Below are positions 46,053 through 57,188 of a DNA stretch of 64,000 bases, in pieces. The position numbers and the translations under genes were made by a program. The stretch lies in contig JAMLHB010000002.1 of assembly GCA_023957375.1 (NCBI GenBank), positions 744,001-808,000 on the forward strand, given 5' to 3'. A model generated the notes under the pieces. That model made no database searches. It saw only the letters and a list, made by a program, of their open reading frames with translations, and was not told where the DNA came from. This DNA is from Flavobacteriales bacterium. Its GTDB lineage: Bacteria > Bacteroidota > Bacteroidia > Flavobacteriales_F > PHOS-HE28. Within the stretch, counting starts at the first letter, position 1, and the number at the start of each line of letters is the position of its first letter.

Positions 46053-47875
<1,823 letters not shown>

Positions 47876-47886
47876 CCCACGACCAC

Positions 47887-49086
47887 ATGGCCACCACAGC
47901 GGCATCCGCCTTCCCCGACGCCCGAATCCCCTACGGCACCTGGGGCAGCAGCTACTTTCCCGCCTGGCAGAGCTCGCCCCTGGCCGAGGTCAACATCGGG
48001 CAGTTCGCCGGGGAATCCATGGCGCGCATCATGTCCGTGCGCAAGGTGCCCGTGCAGCACCTGGATTACCTCATCATCGGTTCCACCGTGCCCTGGCACT
48101 GGAAATTCTGGAACGCCACCCTGGTGGCCGGCTGCCTCGGCAAGCGGCTGCCCGGCTTCCACATGGAGCAGGCCTGCGCCACCGGCCTGCAGGCGGTGGT
48201 GCTCGCGGCCGCGCAGGTGCAGGGCGGCAGCAGCGACGCGGTGGGCGTGCTCACCTTCGACCGCACCAGCGACTCGCCCGTGGGCGTGTTCCCCGAGCGC
48301 CGCGCCTACCGCCGCACCGAGGTGATCAGCGACGTGTGGGACAACTTCGGCTTCGATCCCTCCACCGGCGGCTCCATGCTGGCCTCCGCCGGCAACGTGG
48401 CGCGCAAGCACCGCATCGACCGGCGCGAGATCGACGAGCTCACGGCCCACCGCTACGAGCAATACTTCAAGGGCAAGGAGAGCGGCTTCCTGGAGCGCGT
48501 GGCCGTGCCGCTGGACCTGTTGAACGTGCAGGGCAAACCGCTGGGCACCATCAGCGAGGACACCGGCGTGAAGATGATCCATGCCGGAGCGCTGCGCGCC
48601 ATGCGCGAGCTGGACAGCTGCGTCACCTCCGGCACGCAGACCCATGCCGCCGACGGCATGGCCACGCTGCTGGTGACCACCGCAGACAAAGCGAAGGAGC
48701 TGAGCCGCCGCCCGGAGATCGCCATCACGCTCATCGCGAAAGCGGAAGTGCGGGCGGACGCCTCCTGCATGCCCGAAGCGCCCGGCATGGCCGTGCAGAA
48801 GCTGCTGGCCCGCACCGGCCTCACCATGGACGACATGGCCGTGGTGAAGGACCACAACCCTTTCGCCGTGAACGACGCCGTGTTCGCCAAGACACTGGGC
48901 TACGACTGGCGCAAGATGAACAACAACGGCAGCCCGCTGGTGTGGGGCCACCCGCAAGGGCCCACGCTCACGCGCGTGGTCATCGAGGCCCTGGAAGAAG
49001 CCGTGGACCTGGGCGGCGGCCATGTGCTCGTATTCGGTTGTGCCGCGGGCGACGTGGGCATGGCCGCCATCTTCAAGGTTCAATGA
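47887..49086 (+). CDS. Thiolase (acetyl-CoA acyltransferase)
   Basis: Cleaves 3-oxoacyl-CoA with CoA, or the reverse; 399 residues. The nucleophilic Cys is in EQACATGLQAVV, the NPFAVNDAVFAKTLG segment corresponds to the NEAFA loop, NNNGSPLVWGHPQGPTLTR to the GHP motif, and VFGCAAGDVGMAAIF to the C-terminal catalytic Cys loop (here GCAAGD instead of CGGGG). Within the operon it most plausibly cuts 3-oxopimeloyl-CoA to glutaryl-CoA and acetyl-CoA, or acetoacetyl-CoA. Starts 11 bases after the fusion gene. Confidence 0.87.
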   Translation: MATTAASAFPDARIPYGTWGSSYFPAWQSSPLAEVNIGQFAGESMARIMSVRKVPVQHLDYLIIGSTVPWHWKFWNATLVAGCLGKRLPGFHMEQACATGLQAVVLAAAQVQGGSSDAVGVLTFDRTSDSPVGVFPERRAYRRTEVISDVWDNFGFDPSTGGSMLASAGNVARKHRIDRREIDELTAHRYEQYFKGKESGFLERVAVPLDLLNVQGKPLGTISEDTGVKMIHAGALRAMRELDSCVTSGTQTHAADGMATLLVTTADKAKELSRRPEIAITLIAKAEVRADASCMPEAPGMAVQKLLARTGLTMDDMAVVKDHNPFAVNDAVFAKTLGYDWRKMNNNGSPLVWGHPQGPTLTRVVIEALEEAVDLGGGHVLVFGCAAGDVGMAAIFKVQ

Positions 49087-49093
49087 TCGCACC

Positions 49094-51256
49094 ATGGCAT
49101 CCGTGACAACACCTTCCACCGCCACCGGCGATCCGCGCAGCACGCAGGGCAATTCCGCCAACGGCGAGGCCGTCCGCGCCATGCGCCCTTCCACCCTCGG
49201 GGCATTGGGCCTGGGGTCGGTGCTCGACATCTTCAGCAAAGGCCGCCTGCCGGTGCGCGCCGACGAACTGGTGGACCAGGTGTTCGGGCCCAAGGAGGAG
49301 CGCGGCGCCATGGTGATCTCCGGTGCCTGCGGCGTGGTGGGCGCGGGCAAGGTGATGCAGTTCGCCTCGCGGCTGCTGCCCTACGGCGTGCCGGTGATCG
49401 CGCTGGACCTGCCCGGCGCCAACGACGGCGTGCAGCAGCAGTTCGACGGCCTGGTGAAGTCCTTCGGCAAGGAAACGGCCAACGCGATCATGAACAACGT
49501 GATCCGCCTGAACTACGACGGCACCTCCCTGCCCAAGGAGCTGGAGCGCTACAAGCCCAAGCTGCTGCTGGAAGCGATCCCCGAGAAGCTGGAGCTGAAG
49601 AAGGCGCACTACGCCCTGTTCCGAGAAACCTTCCCCGGCATCCACATCTGGTCGGTGACCTCGGGCTTCCCTTCGGCGCAGCTCGGTGTGGACATCGCGC
49701 ACCCCTCATTCCCGCACCAGATCAACAAGGTGTTCGAGATCGTGGAGGCAAGGCCCACGCCGCAGACGCAGCTGCTCTGGGCCCTGGGCCTGGTGCCCAT
49801 GAAGGTGGGCGACCACTGGTCCTTCGTGCTCGACGTGTTCTTCTGCGGCCTGCTGCAGGCCACCCTCCAGTTCTGCCGCCACACCAACACACCGTACTGG
49901 AAGGCCGACAAGTACGTGCGGCGGCTCATCGGCCCCAATCCGTTCCGCGCGCACGACGTGATCGGTGCCAAGGGCGCGAACTACCTCACCTGGTCATGCC
50001 TCCACCACCTGGCCGAGGCCTACGGCCCGCTGTTCACGCCCGATGAGGCGTTTACGGCACGCATGCGCAGCGGGCAGGCATGGTATCCGCCGGACCACTT
50101 CCGTCCGCTGGTGAACTGGAGCCTCGATGCCGAACAGGAACAAGCCCTGGAGGCCATCGTGGAAGGTGCGCTGCTGCAGATGACCTCCATCGTGCTGCAC
50201 GAGCAACGCGCCGACCTGCCCACCATGAACGCCATCGGCGAGCTGTGCGCGCAGTTCAGCAACGGCATCCTGGCGCGTGCCCGGCGCATGGGGCCGGAGC
50301 GCATCGCCCAACAGGTGGGCGCCTACCACCGGCTCTTCCCGGCGGCGGCGGGCACCACGTGGTATCCCGGCACCTTCATGAACATGGCCGAAGGTGCCTG
50401 GACGCAGCTCTACGTGAACGCCGAGCACAACGGCAAGGCCGGCGTGATCACCATCAGCAGGGAATCCTACAACGACGACGTGGACGCCGAGCTCAACCGC
50501 GCCATCGACTGGCTGCTGGGGCAGGGCATCCACCGCGTGATCCTCACCGGCGACTTCCACCTGGCCACCCAACTGGTGGGCGCTGATACCCTGGCCTTCC
50601 ACCCCGCGCTGAGCGACGAGCGCGAGGGCGAGCGCATCTCCCTGGCCTGGTCGCGCACGGCGCGGCGGCTGCACCACGACTTCCGCGCATCGGTGGGGTT
50701 CATCCACGGCAAACGCTGCATGGGCGGCATGCTGGAGCTGATGATGCACTGCCACCAACTGGTGGCGGTGGAAGACACCCTGCTGGCCATGCCCGAAGTG
50801 ACGATCCCGGTGCTGCCGGGCATGGAAGGCTGCCACTGGCCCTTCCGCAAGGCCGACGCCGAGGGCCGCAAGAAGTTGCTGCGCCTGTTGCTGGAAGGCC
50901 GACCCGTAAAAGCCGCCGATGCCACAGGCTGGCTGGTGGACCATGCGGGCACGCTGGAGGACGCCGTGCGCACAGCCTGGCAGGTGATGGAGCAGGACGC
51001 TGCGGCCTTGAAGCCGCGCCCCTTCGCCGAAGGTCCGGTGAAAGCGCCCGATGCCGCCGAGGCGGGCCTGGCCCCCGTGGACGGACCCCTGAAGGAGGCG
51101 CGCGCCGCCATTGCCCGCTGCGTGGCCGAAGCGTGCAACGCCCCGGTGGAACTGGCGCTCACCGTGCAGGCCCGGCACTCCGCCGCCTTCATGACCGGCA
51201 GCCTGTGCCGCAAGGGCCGCTTGGGCAGCGACTACGACAAAATGATGAAGCACTGA
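49094..51256 (+). CDS. Fused 3-hydroxyacyl-CoA dehydrogenase / enoyl-CoA hydratase (HAD-first order)
   Basis: A 720-residue beta-oxidation fusion. The N-terminal half is a 3-hydroxyacyl-CoA dehydrogenase: the NAD turn is SGACGVVGAGKVMQFASRLL and the His-Pro catalytic loop is IAHPSFPHQINKVFEIV. The C-terminal about 270 residues are crotonase-like: ITISRESYNDDVDAELNRAI, KRCMGGMLELMMHCHQLVAV and MPEVTIPVLPGMEG, with both Glu positions kept. This order is the reverse of FadB and recalls archaeal crotonyl-CoA hydratase/dehydrogenases. The sequence is divergent, so exact substrates (3-hydroxypimeloyl- or 3-hydroxybutyryl-CoA) are inferred. An upstream in-frame start at 49022 overlaps the thiolase gene and is rejected. 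Confidence 0.78.
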   Translation: MASVTTPSTATGDPRSTQGNSANGEAVRAMRPSTLGALGLGSVLDIFSKGRLPVRADELVDQVFGPKEERGAMVISGACGVVGAGKVMQFASRLLPYGVPVIALDLPGANDGVQQQFDGLVKSFGKETANAIMNNVIRLNYDGTSLPKELERYKPKLLLEAIPEKLELKKAHYALFRETFPGIHIWSVTSGFPSAQLGVDIAHPSFPHQINKVFEIVEARPTPQTQLLWALGLVPMKVGDHWSFVLDVFFCGLLQATLQFCRHTNTPYWKADKYVRRLIGPNPFRAHDVIGAKGANYLTWSCLHHLAEAYGPLFTPDEAFTARMRSGQAWYPPDHFRPLVNWSLDAEQEQALEAIVEGALLQMTSIVLHEQRADLPTMNAIGELCAQFSNGILARARRMGPERIAQQVGAYHRLFPAAAGTTWYPGTFMNMAEGAWTQLYVNAEHNGKAGVITISRESYNDDVDAELNRAIDWLLGQGIHRVILTGDFHLATQLVGADTLAFHPALSDEREGERISLAWSRTARRLHHDFRASVGFIHGKRCMGGMLELMMHCHQLVAVEDTLLAMPEVTIPVLPGMEGCHWPFRKADAEGRKKLLRLLLEGRPVKAADATGWLVDHAGTLEDAVRTAWQVMEQDAAALKPRPFAEGPVKAPDAAEAGLAPVDGPLKEARAAIARCVAEACNAPVELALTVQARHSAAFMTGSLCRKGRLGSDYDKMMKH

Positions 51257-51265
51257 AGCGCGACC

Positions 51266-52342
51266 ATGACGAACACCAAGGACATGAAGCTGTGGCAGTG
51301 GCGGATGACGGCGCCCAAGAGCGACCTGCAACTGGTGGCCTCTGAGCTGCCCGCGATCGGCGCGCACCAGGCGCTGGTGCAAGTGGCCGGCTGCGGCGTG
51401 TGCCACACCGACCTCGGCTTCTGGCACGATGGCGTGCGCACCAAGATGGAGCTGCCCCTCACCCTGGGCCACGAGATCAGCGGCACGGTGGTGGCGGGCC
51501 CCGCGCACCTGCTGCACAAGCCGGTGATCGTGCCGGCGGTGCTGCCCTGCGGCGAATGCGACCTGTGCGCCCAGGGGCGCAGCAACATCTGCCGCAAGCA
51601 ACTGATGCCCGGCAACGACCTCCACGGCGGCTTCGCCTCGCACATCGCGGTGCCCCACCGCTACCTGTGCCCCGTGCCGCCCGCCATGCTCGAGAAGTAT
51701 CCGCTGGCCCACCTCGCCGTGATCGCCGACGCCATCTCCACCCCATACCAAGTGGTGAAGCGGGCGGGCATTGCGCAGGGCGACCTGGCCATCGTGATCG
51801 GCGTGGGCGGCGTAGGCATCTACGGCGCCATGATCGCCCGCCTGATGGGAGCCAAGGTGCTCGCCATCGACATCAGCGACGAGAAGCTCGCGCTGGCCAA
51901 GCGCCACGGCGTGGATGCCGTGCTCAACAGCAAGGGCATGGACCTCAAGGCCGTCAAGGAGCGCGTGCGGGCCATTGCCGAAGAGCTGCGCGCGCCCAAG
52001 CACGGCTGGAAGATCTTCGAGATCTCCGGCACCACGCCCGGCCAGGACCTCGCCTTCAACCTGATCACCTACGCCTCCACCCTCAGCGTGGTGGGCTTCA
52101 CCATGAACAAGGTGGAAGTGCGCCTGAGCAACCTCATGGCCTTCGACGCGCAGCTGATCGGCACCTGGGGCTGCAAGCCCGAGCTGTACCCGGAAGTGGT
52201 GGAGCTGATCGCCTCCGGGAAGCTGGACATCGGCGAATTCGTGGAAGCCTTCCCGATGTCGAAGATCAACGAGGTGTTCCGCGATTCGGTGGCGCGGCCG
52301 CACACCCGCCGCCCCGTGATGGTGCCCGACATGCCCAACTGA
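51266..52342 (+). CDS. had: 6-hydroxycyclohex-1-ene-1-carbonyl-CoA dehydrogenase
   Basis: Zinc- and NAD-dependent alcohol dehydrogenase of 358 residues that oxidises the 6-hydroxy group formed after hydration of the dienoyl-CoA. Catalytic zinc ligands are in GCGVCHTDLGFWHDG and LGHEISG; structural zinc cysteines are in LPCGECDLCAQGRSNICRKQ; the NAD turn is VIGVGGVGIYGAMIARLMGA. It sits immediately before oah and dch, which fixes its role well. Known in Thauera as had and in Azoarcus as bzdX. Confidence 0.9.
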   Translation: MTNTKDMKLWQWRMTAPKSDLQLVASELPAIGAHQALVQVAGCGVCHTDLGFWHDGVRTKMELPLTLGHEISGTVVAGPAHLLHKPVIVPAVLPCGECDLCAQGRSNICRKQLMPGNDLHGGFASHIAVPHRYLCPVPPAMLEKYPLAHLAVIADAISTPYQVVKRAGIAQGDLAIVIGVGGVGIYGAMIARLMGAKVLAIDISDEKLALAKRHGVDAVLNSKGMDLKAVKERVRAIAEELRAPKHGWKIFEISGTTPGQDLAFNLITYASTLSVVGFTMNKVEVRLSNLMAFDAQLIGTWGCKPELYPEVVELIASGKLDIGEFVEAFPMSKINEVFRDSVARPHTRRPVMVPDMPN

Positions 52343-52360
52343 ACGAAGCGAACGAACAAC

Positions 52361-53461
52361 ATGAAAGCCCTGAAGGAGCACAACCTCGTGCCGGGATACG
52401 CCTACGCCGACATCCTCTACGAGAAGCGCCCCTGCATGGACAGCGACGGCACGCCGGTGCCGGGCCTGTTCAATGCGTGGATCGTGCTGAACAATCCCAA
52501 GCAGTACAACTCCTACACCACCCGCGCGGTGAAGGAGGTGATCCTCGCCTTCGGCGAAGCGTCCAACGACCGCAGCGTGGTGGCCGTGGTGTTCACCGGC
52601 GCGGACGACAAAGCCTTCTGCACGGGCGGCAACACCAAGGAATACGCCGAGTACTACGCCGGCCACCCGCAGGAATACTCGCAGTACATGCGCCTGTTCA
52701 ACGACATGGTCTCGGCCATCCTCAAGTGCGAGAAGCCCGTGATCAACCGCGTGAACGGCATGCGCATCGGCGGCGGGCAGGAGATCGGCATGGCCTGCGA
52801 CTTCACCATCGCCTCGGACCTCGCGCGCTTCGGCCAGGCCGGCCCCAAGCACGGCAGCGCCGCCATCGGGGGCTCCACCGACTTCCTCCACCTCTACGTG
52901 GGCATGGAGCGCGCCATGAACTCGCTCACCCTCTGCGAGCCGTGGACCGCGCACCAGGCCCTGCACATCGGCCTCATCACCGAGATCGTCCCCGCCCTGA
53001 AGGTGGACGGCAGGTTCGTGCCCAACCCGTTGGCCGTGATCGACCGCTATGCCGACGACTTCGGCCGCATCGTCTTCGGCAGCGTGAAGACCGGCGATGC
53101 GCTGGCCAAGGCCAAGGACATGCTGGCCAAGGGCACCGTGGACCTCTCCCTGCTGGACGCCGCCGTGGACCGCCACATCGCCAAGCTGCTGCACACCTTC
53201 CCCAACTGCCTGCACAAAACGCTCACCGAGGTGCGCAAGAAGAAGCTGGAGCACTGGGACAAGAACAAGGAGGGCAGCCGCGAATGGCTCGCCCTGAACA
53301 TGATGACCGAGGCCAAGGCCGGCTTCCGCGCCTTCAACGCGGGGAGCAAGGCCAAGCGCGAAGTGGACTTCGTGAAGCTGCGCCAGCTGCTGGCCGAGGG
53401 CCAGGCCTGGGGGCCGGAACTGGAACAGGCCATCGCACCGGTGCCCGAAGCCATCAACTGA
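52361..53461 (+). CDS. oah: 6-oxocyclohex-1-ene-1-carbonyl-CoA hydrolase (ring opening)
   Basis: Crotonase-family hydrolase of 366 residues that adds water twice and opens the ring to 3-hydroxypimeloyl-CoA. The enzyme is longer than common hydratases (about 260) and has the family opening GYAYADILYEKRPC, the oxyanion segment DDKAFCTGGNTKEYAEYYAG and GMRIGGGQEIGMACDFTIAS, followed by KHGSAAIGGSTDFLHLYVGM. It lies between had and dch with gaps of 18 and 11 bases. Its presence shows the Thauera/Azoarcus-type lower route rather than the Rhodopseudomonas cyclohexene route. Confidence 0.92.
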   Translation: MKALKEHNLVPGYAYADILYEKRPCMDSDGTPVPGLFNAWIVLNNPKQYNSYTTRAVKEVILAFGEASNDRSVVAVVFTGADDKAFCTGGNTKEYAEYYAGHPQEYSQYMRLFNDMVSAILKCEKPVINRVNGMRIGGGQEIGMACDFTIASDLARFGQAGPKHGSAAIGGSTDFLHLYVGMERAMNSLTLCEPWTAHQALHIGLITEIVPALKVDGRFVPNPLAVIDRYADDFGRIVFGSVKTGDALAKAKDMLAKGTVDLSLLDAAVDRHIAKLLHTFPNCLHKTLTEVRKKKLEHWDKNKEGSREWLALNMMTEAKAGFRAFNAGSKAKREVDFVKLRQLLAEGQAWGPELEQAIAPVPEAIN

Positions 53462-53472
53462 TCCGAAGCACC

Positions 53473-54246
53473 ATGGAAAAAGTGAAGTTCACCCGCTCGC
53501 ACGACGACACCATCGCGCACATCGTGCTGGACGACGGCCAGGGCAACGTGCTGGACAACATCATGATGCTCGAGATCCTCGATCGCCTGCAGGTCATCGC
53601 CCAGGACCCGAAGATCAAGCTGATCACCTTCCAGGGGGCGGGCGCGCACTTCTCCTTCGGCGCCAGCGTGGAGGAGCACACCAAGGAATTCGCCGAGGCC
53701 ATGCTGCGCACCTTCCACAAGATCTTCATGGACCTGCTGCAGCTGCGCATCCCCACGCTGGCCCTGGTCTCGGGGCAGTGCCTGGGCGGCGGCATGGAGC
53801 TGGCGCTGATCTGCTCGGTGATCCTGGCCGACAAGTCGGCGCGCTTCGGCCAGCCGGAGATCCGCCTGGGGGTGTTCCCGCCGCCCGCGTCCATCCTGTT
53901 GCCCGAGCGCATCGGCCTGGCCCGCGCCGAGGAACTGCTGCTCACCGGCCGCAGCATCGACGCCGACGAGGCCCAGCGCATCGGGCTGGTGCATGCCGTA
54001 TACGACGACAAGCACAAGCTGGAGGCTGCCGCCGAAGACTGGATCCTCAAGCACGTGGTGCCCAAGAGCGCCTCCTCGCTGCGCTTCGCTTCGCACGCCG
54101 CGCGCATCAAGCTCAACCACCTGATGAACAACTTTCTGCCGCAACTGGAGCGGCTCTACGTAACGCAGTTGATGGAGACCCGCGACGCCAACGAAGGGAT
54201 CACCGCCTTTTTGGAGAAGCGCAAACCGCAATGGGCGAACGCCTGA
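53473..54246 (+). CDS. dch: Cyclohexa-1,5-diene-1-carbonyl-CoA hydratase
   Basis: Crotonase-family hydratase of 257 residues acting on the direct product of benzoyl-CoA reductase. Diagnostic parts are VLDDGQGNVLDNIMMLEILD, FSFGASVEEHTKEFAEAMLR and SGQCLGGGMELALICSVILA, then GQPEIRLGVFPPPASILLPE. The PPAS/PEIRLGVF segment is characteristic of dienoyl-CoA hydratases. Starts 11 bases after oah. Confidence 0.92.
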   Translation: MEKVKFTRSHDDTIAHIVLDDGQGNVLDNIMMLEILDRLQVIAQDPKIKLITFQGAGAHFSFGASVEEHTKEFAEAMLRTFHKIFMDLLQLRIPTLALVSGQCLGGGMELALICSVILADKSARFGQPEIRLGVFPPPASILLPERIGLARAEELLLTGRSIDADEAQRIGLVHAVYDDKHKLEAAAEDWILKHVVPKSASSLRFASHAARIKLNHLMNNFLPQLERLYVTQLMETRDANEGITAFLEKRKPQWANA

Positions 54247-54264
54247 ACAAGACCGCCCCCTGGC

Positions 54265-56130
54265 ATGAAATCCCATGAGGAGATGAGCGGAACGATGAAC
54301 GGCAAAGAGGCGATGGAAAGCGTGGTGATCAAGTTCGCCGGCGATTCCGGCGACGGCATGCAGCTCGCCGGCACGCTCTTCACCGACACGGTGGCCGTGC
54401 ATGGCAAGGAGATCGCCACCTTCCCGGACTTTCCCTCGGAGATCCGCGCGCCGCAGGGCACAGTGGCCGGCGTCTCCGGCTTCCAGGTCCACTTCGGCAG
54501 CAGCGGCGTGCACGGGCCGGGCGATGCGCCCGACGTGCTCGTGGCCATGAACCCCGCCGCGCTCAAGTCCAACCTCAAGGACCTGCGGCCCGCCTGCACC
54601 ATCGTGGTGGACCGCGACTCCTTCGGCAAGCGCGACCTGGACAAGGCCGGCTTCGCCACGGACCCGCTGGAGGACGGCACCCTCGACGGGCACCAGGTGC
54701 TGGCCGCGCCCATCACCTCCATGACCAAGGCCGCCATCGCCGACGCCGGGCTGGACAACAAGAGCGCCGACCGCTGCAAGAACATGTTCGCCCTGGGCAT
54801 GGTGTACCGGCTCTTCGACCAGCCCATGGACCAGACCATCGGCTTCTTCCAGCACAAGTTCAAGAAGTCGCCCGCCATCGCCGAGGCCAACATCCGCGCG
54901 CTGAAGGCCGGGCACAACTACGTGCTGACGATGGAGGCCGTGCCCGCCACGTACACCGTGCAGCCCGCGGCGCGCACGCCGGGCACCTACCGCAACATCA
55001 CCGGCAACCAGGCGCTGGCCTGGGGCCTGATGGCCGGCGCGAAGAAGGCGGGCAAGGACCTCTTCCTCGGCTCCTACCCGATCACGCCCGCCACCGACAT
55101 CATGCAGGAGCTGGCCAAGCACAAGTGGGCCGGGGTGAAAGTGCTGCAGGCCGAGGACGAGATCGCCGGCATCTGCTCGGCCATCGGCGCATCCTTCGCC
55201 GGCGACGTGGCCGTCACCACCACCTCCGGCCCGGGCATGGCGCTGAAGACCGAAGCCATCGGCCTGGCCGTGATGACCGAGCTGCCCCTGGTGATCGTGA
55301 ACGTGCAGCGCGGCGGCCCCAGCACCGGGCTGCCCACCAAGACCGAGCAGAGCGACCTGCTGCAGGCCGTGTGTGGCCGCAACGGCGAAAGCCCCGTGGT
55401 GGTGCTGGCCGCCAGCACGCCCGCCGCCTGCTTCGACCGCGCGGTGGAGGCGATCAAGATCGCCACCGAGCACATGACGCCCGTGATCCTGCTCTCGGAG
55501 AGCTACGTGGCCAACGGCGCCGAGCCGTGGAAGGTGAAGACCCTGGACGAACTGCCCGCGATCCATCCGCCCGTGCTCACCCGGCCCGATCCCGCATGGA
55601 CGCCCTACGGCCGCGATCCCGCCACGCTGGCGCGCAAGTGGGTGGTGCCCGGCACGCCCGCGCTGCAGCACCGCATCGGCGGCTTGGAGAAGGACGAGTG
55701 CACGGGCTGCGTTTCGCACGACCCGCAGAACCACGAAGCCATGGTGGCCCTGCGCCGCCAGAAGGTGGAGCGCGTGGCCGACTTCATCCCCGAGCAGAAG
55801 TTCCGGGGCAAGGGCGCCAAGAAGCTGCTGGTGGTGGGCTGGGGCGGCCAGTTCGGCACCCTCTTCGGCGCGGTGACCGAGCTGCGCAGCGAGGGCAAGG
55901 ACATCGCCGTCACGCACTTCAACCACATCCACCCGCTGCCGCGCAACACCGCGTCCATCTTCGAACAGTTCGAGCGGATCGTGGTGTGCGAGCTCAACAG
56001 CGGCCAGTTCGCCAACTACCTGCGGGCGGTGCTGCCGCAGTTCACCTACCTGCAGTACAACAAGGTGAAGGGGCGGCCTTTCAAGGTGAGCGAACTCAAG
56101 GAGAAATTCAACGAGCTGCTGGCGCAATGA
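54265..56130 (+). CDS. korA: 2-oxoacid:ferredoxin oxidoreductase, fused gamma-alpha subunit
   Basis: A 621-residue subunit of a CoA-dependent 2-oxoacid:ferredoxin oxidoreductase, probably for 2-oxoglutarate, that makes reduced ferredoxin for the ring reductase. The N-terminal gamma domain starts at VVIKFAGDSGDGMQLAGTLF; the alpha domain begins near GNQALAWGLMAGAKKAGKDL with GSYPITPATDIMQELAKH; LQAEDEIAGICSAIGASFAG is the conserved TPP-facing part. The gamma-alpha fusion is the form found in korA of aromatic-degrading Thauera and Magnetospirillum. The start could be a later ATG (54283 or 54298). Overlaps korB by 4 bases. Confidence 0.9.
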   Translation: MKSHEEMSGTMNGKEAMESVVIKFAGDSGDGMQLAGTLFTDTVAVHGKEIATFPDFPSEIRAPQGTVAGVSGFQVHFGSSGVHGPGDAPDVLVAMNPAALKSNLKDLRPACTIVVDRDSFGKRDLDKAGFATDPLEDGTLDGHQVLAAPITSMTKAAIADAGLDNKSADRCKNMFALGMVYRLFDQPMDQTIGFFQHKFKKSPAIAEANIRALKAGHNYVLTMEAVPATYTVQPAARTPGTYRNITGNQALAWGLMAGAKKAGKDLFLGSYPITPATDIMQELAKHKWAGVKVLQAEDEIAGICSAIGASFAGDVAVTTTSGPGMALKTEAIGLAVMTELPLVIVNVQRGGPSTGLPTKTEQSDLLQAVCGRNGESPVVVLAASTPAACFDRAVEAIKIATEHMTPVILLSESYVANGAEPWKVKTLDELPAIHPPVLTRPDPAWTPYGRDPATLARKWVVPGTPALQHRIGGLEKDECTGCVSHDPQNHEAMVALRRQKVERVADFIPEQKFRGKGAKKLLVVGWGGQFGTLFGAVTELRSEGKDIAVTHFNHIHPLPRNTASIFEQFERIVVCELNSGQFANYLRAVLPQFTYLQYNKVKGRPFKVSELKEKFNELLAQ

Positions 56131-57188
56131 GCACGATCGGAACACCGGCGCAACCCTTGTTCAAGCCCAAGGAATACGCGAGCAGCCAGGAGGTGAAATG
56201 GTGCCCCGGCTGCGGCGACTACGCCGTGATGAACGCCGTGCAGCGCGCCTTCTCCGAGCTCGGCCTGAAGAAGGAGGAGGTGGCCATCATCAGCGGCATC
56301 GGCTGCTCCTCGCGCTTCCCGTACTACATGGACACGTACGGCTTCCACACCATCCACGGCCGCCCCGCAGCGGTGGCCACCGGCGTGAAGCTGGCCAACC
56401 GCGACCTGCGCGTGTGGGTGATGGCCGGCGATGGCGACTCGCTCGCCATCGGCGGCAACCACTTCATCCACGCGGTGCGGCGCAACGTGGACATGAACTT
56501 CATCCTCTTCAACAACCAGATCTACGGCCTGACCAAAGGACAGTATTCGCCCACCACCGAACGCGGCACCGTCACCAAGTCCTCGCCCTTCGGCACGGTG
56601 GAGAATCCCTTCTCCGTAGGCGAGCTGGTACTGGGCGCACAGGGCCGCTTCTTCGCACGGGTGCCCGATACCGACGTGAAGCTGATGGCCAAGGTGATGG
56701 TGGAGGCCGAAAAGCACCAAGGCCTTTCGGTGGTGGAGGTGCTGCAGAACTGCGTGATCTTCAACGATGAGGTGTTCGATGCCATCACCAGCAAGGAGAC
56801 CCGCGCCGACAACCAGCTGATCCTGGAGCACGGCAAGCCGATGCGCTTCGGCGCCAACAACGACAAGGGCATCCGCCTGCGCGGCCTGGAGCTGGAGGTG
56901 GTCACCCTGGGGCAGAACGGCATCACCGAGACGGACCTGCTGGTGCATGATGCCACCTGCGCCTCCAACGTGCTGCACCACCTGCTCGCGCAGATGCGGC
57001 TGCCCGACTTCCCCATTGCCATGGGCGTGATCCGAAGCACCGCAGGGCCCGTGTTCGACGCGGACCTCGCAGCCCAGATGAAGGCCGAGCAGGAGCGCAG
57101 CAAATACGCCTCGCTCGATGCGCTCTTCCTCAGCGGCAACACCTTCACCATTCAACCCGGGACCGACAAGCCGGACGGGATCACCTGA
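56127..57188 (+). CDS. korB: 2-oxoacid:ferredoxin oxidoreductase, beta (TPP) subunit
   Basis: A 353-residue thiamine-diphosphate and [4Fe-4S]-binding subunit. Cluster cysteines are in KWCPGCGDYAVM and SGIGCSSRFPYYMD plus one later (LQNCVIF); the TPP motif GDGDSLAIGGNHFIHAVRRN leads to MNFILFNNQIYGLTKGQYSP. Works with KorA. No ferredoxin gene is found next to it. It overlaps the next gene by one base. Confidence 0.92.
   Translation: MSTIGTPAQPLFKPKEYASSQEVKWCPGCGDYAVMNAVQRAFSELGLKKEEVAIISGIGCSSRFPYYMDTYGFHTIHGRPAAVATGVKLANRDLRVWVMAGDGDSLAIGGNHFIHAVRRNVDMNFILFNNQIYGLTKGQYSPTTERGTVTKSSPFGTVENPFSVGELVLGAQGRFFARVPDTDVKLMAKVMVEAEKHQGLSVVEVLQNCVIFNDEVFDAITSKETRADNQLILEHGKPMRFGANNDKGIRLRGLELEVVTLGQNGITETDLLVHDATCASNVLHHLLAQMRLPDFPIAMGVIRSTAGPVFDADLAAQMKAEQERSKYASLDALFLSGNTFTIQPGTDKPDGIT

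Noticed and set aside
49994-56145. Very long antisense frames (1086 and 1032 residues) opposite the operon
   Set aside because: They are Gly/His/Arg/Val-rich shadows caused by high third-position GC on the true strand; no domain motifs appear and the plus-strand proteins are unmistakable.
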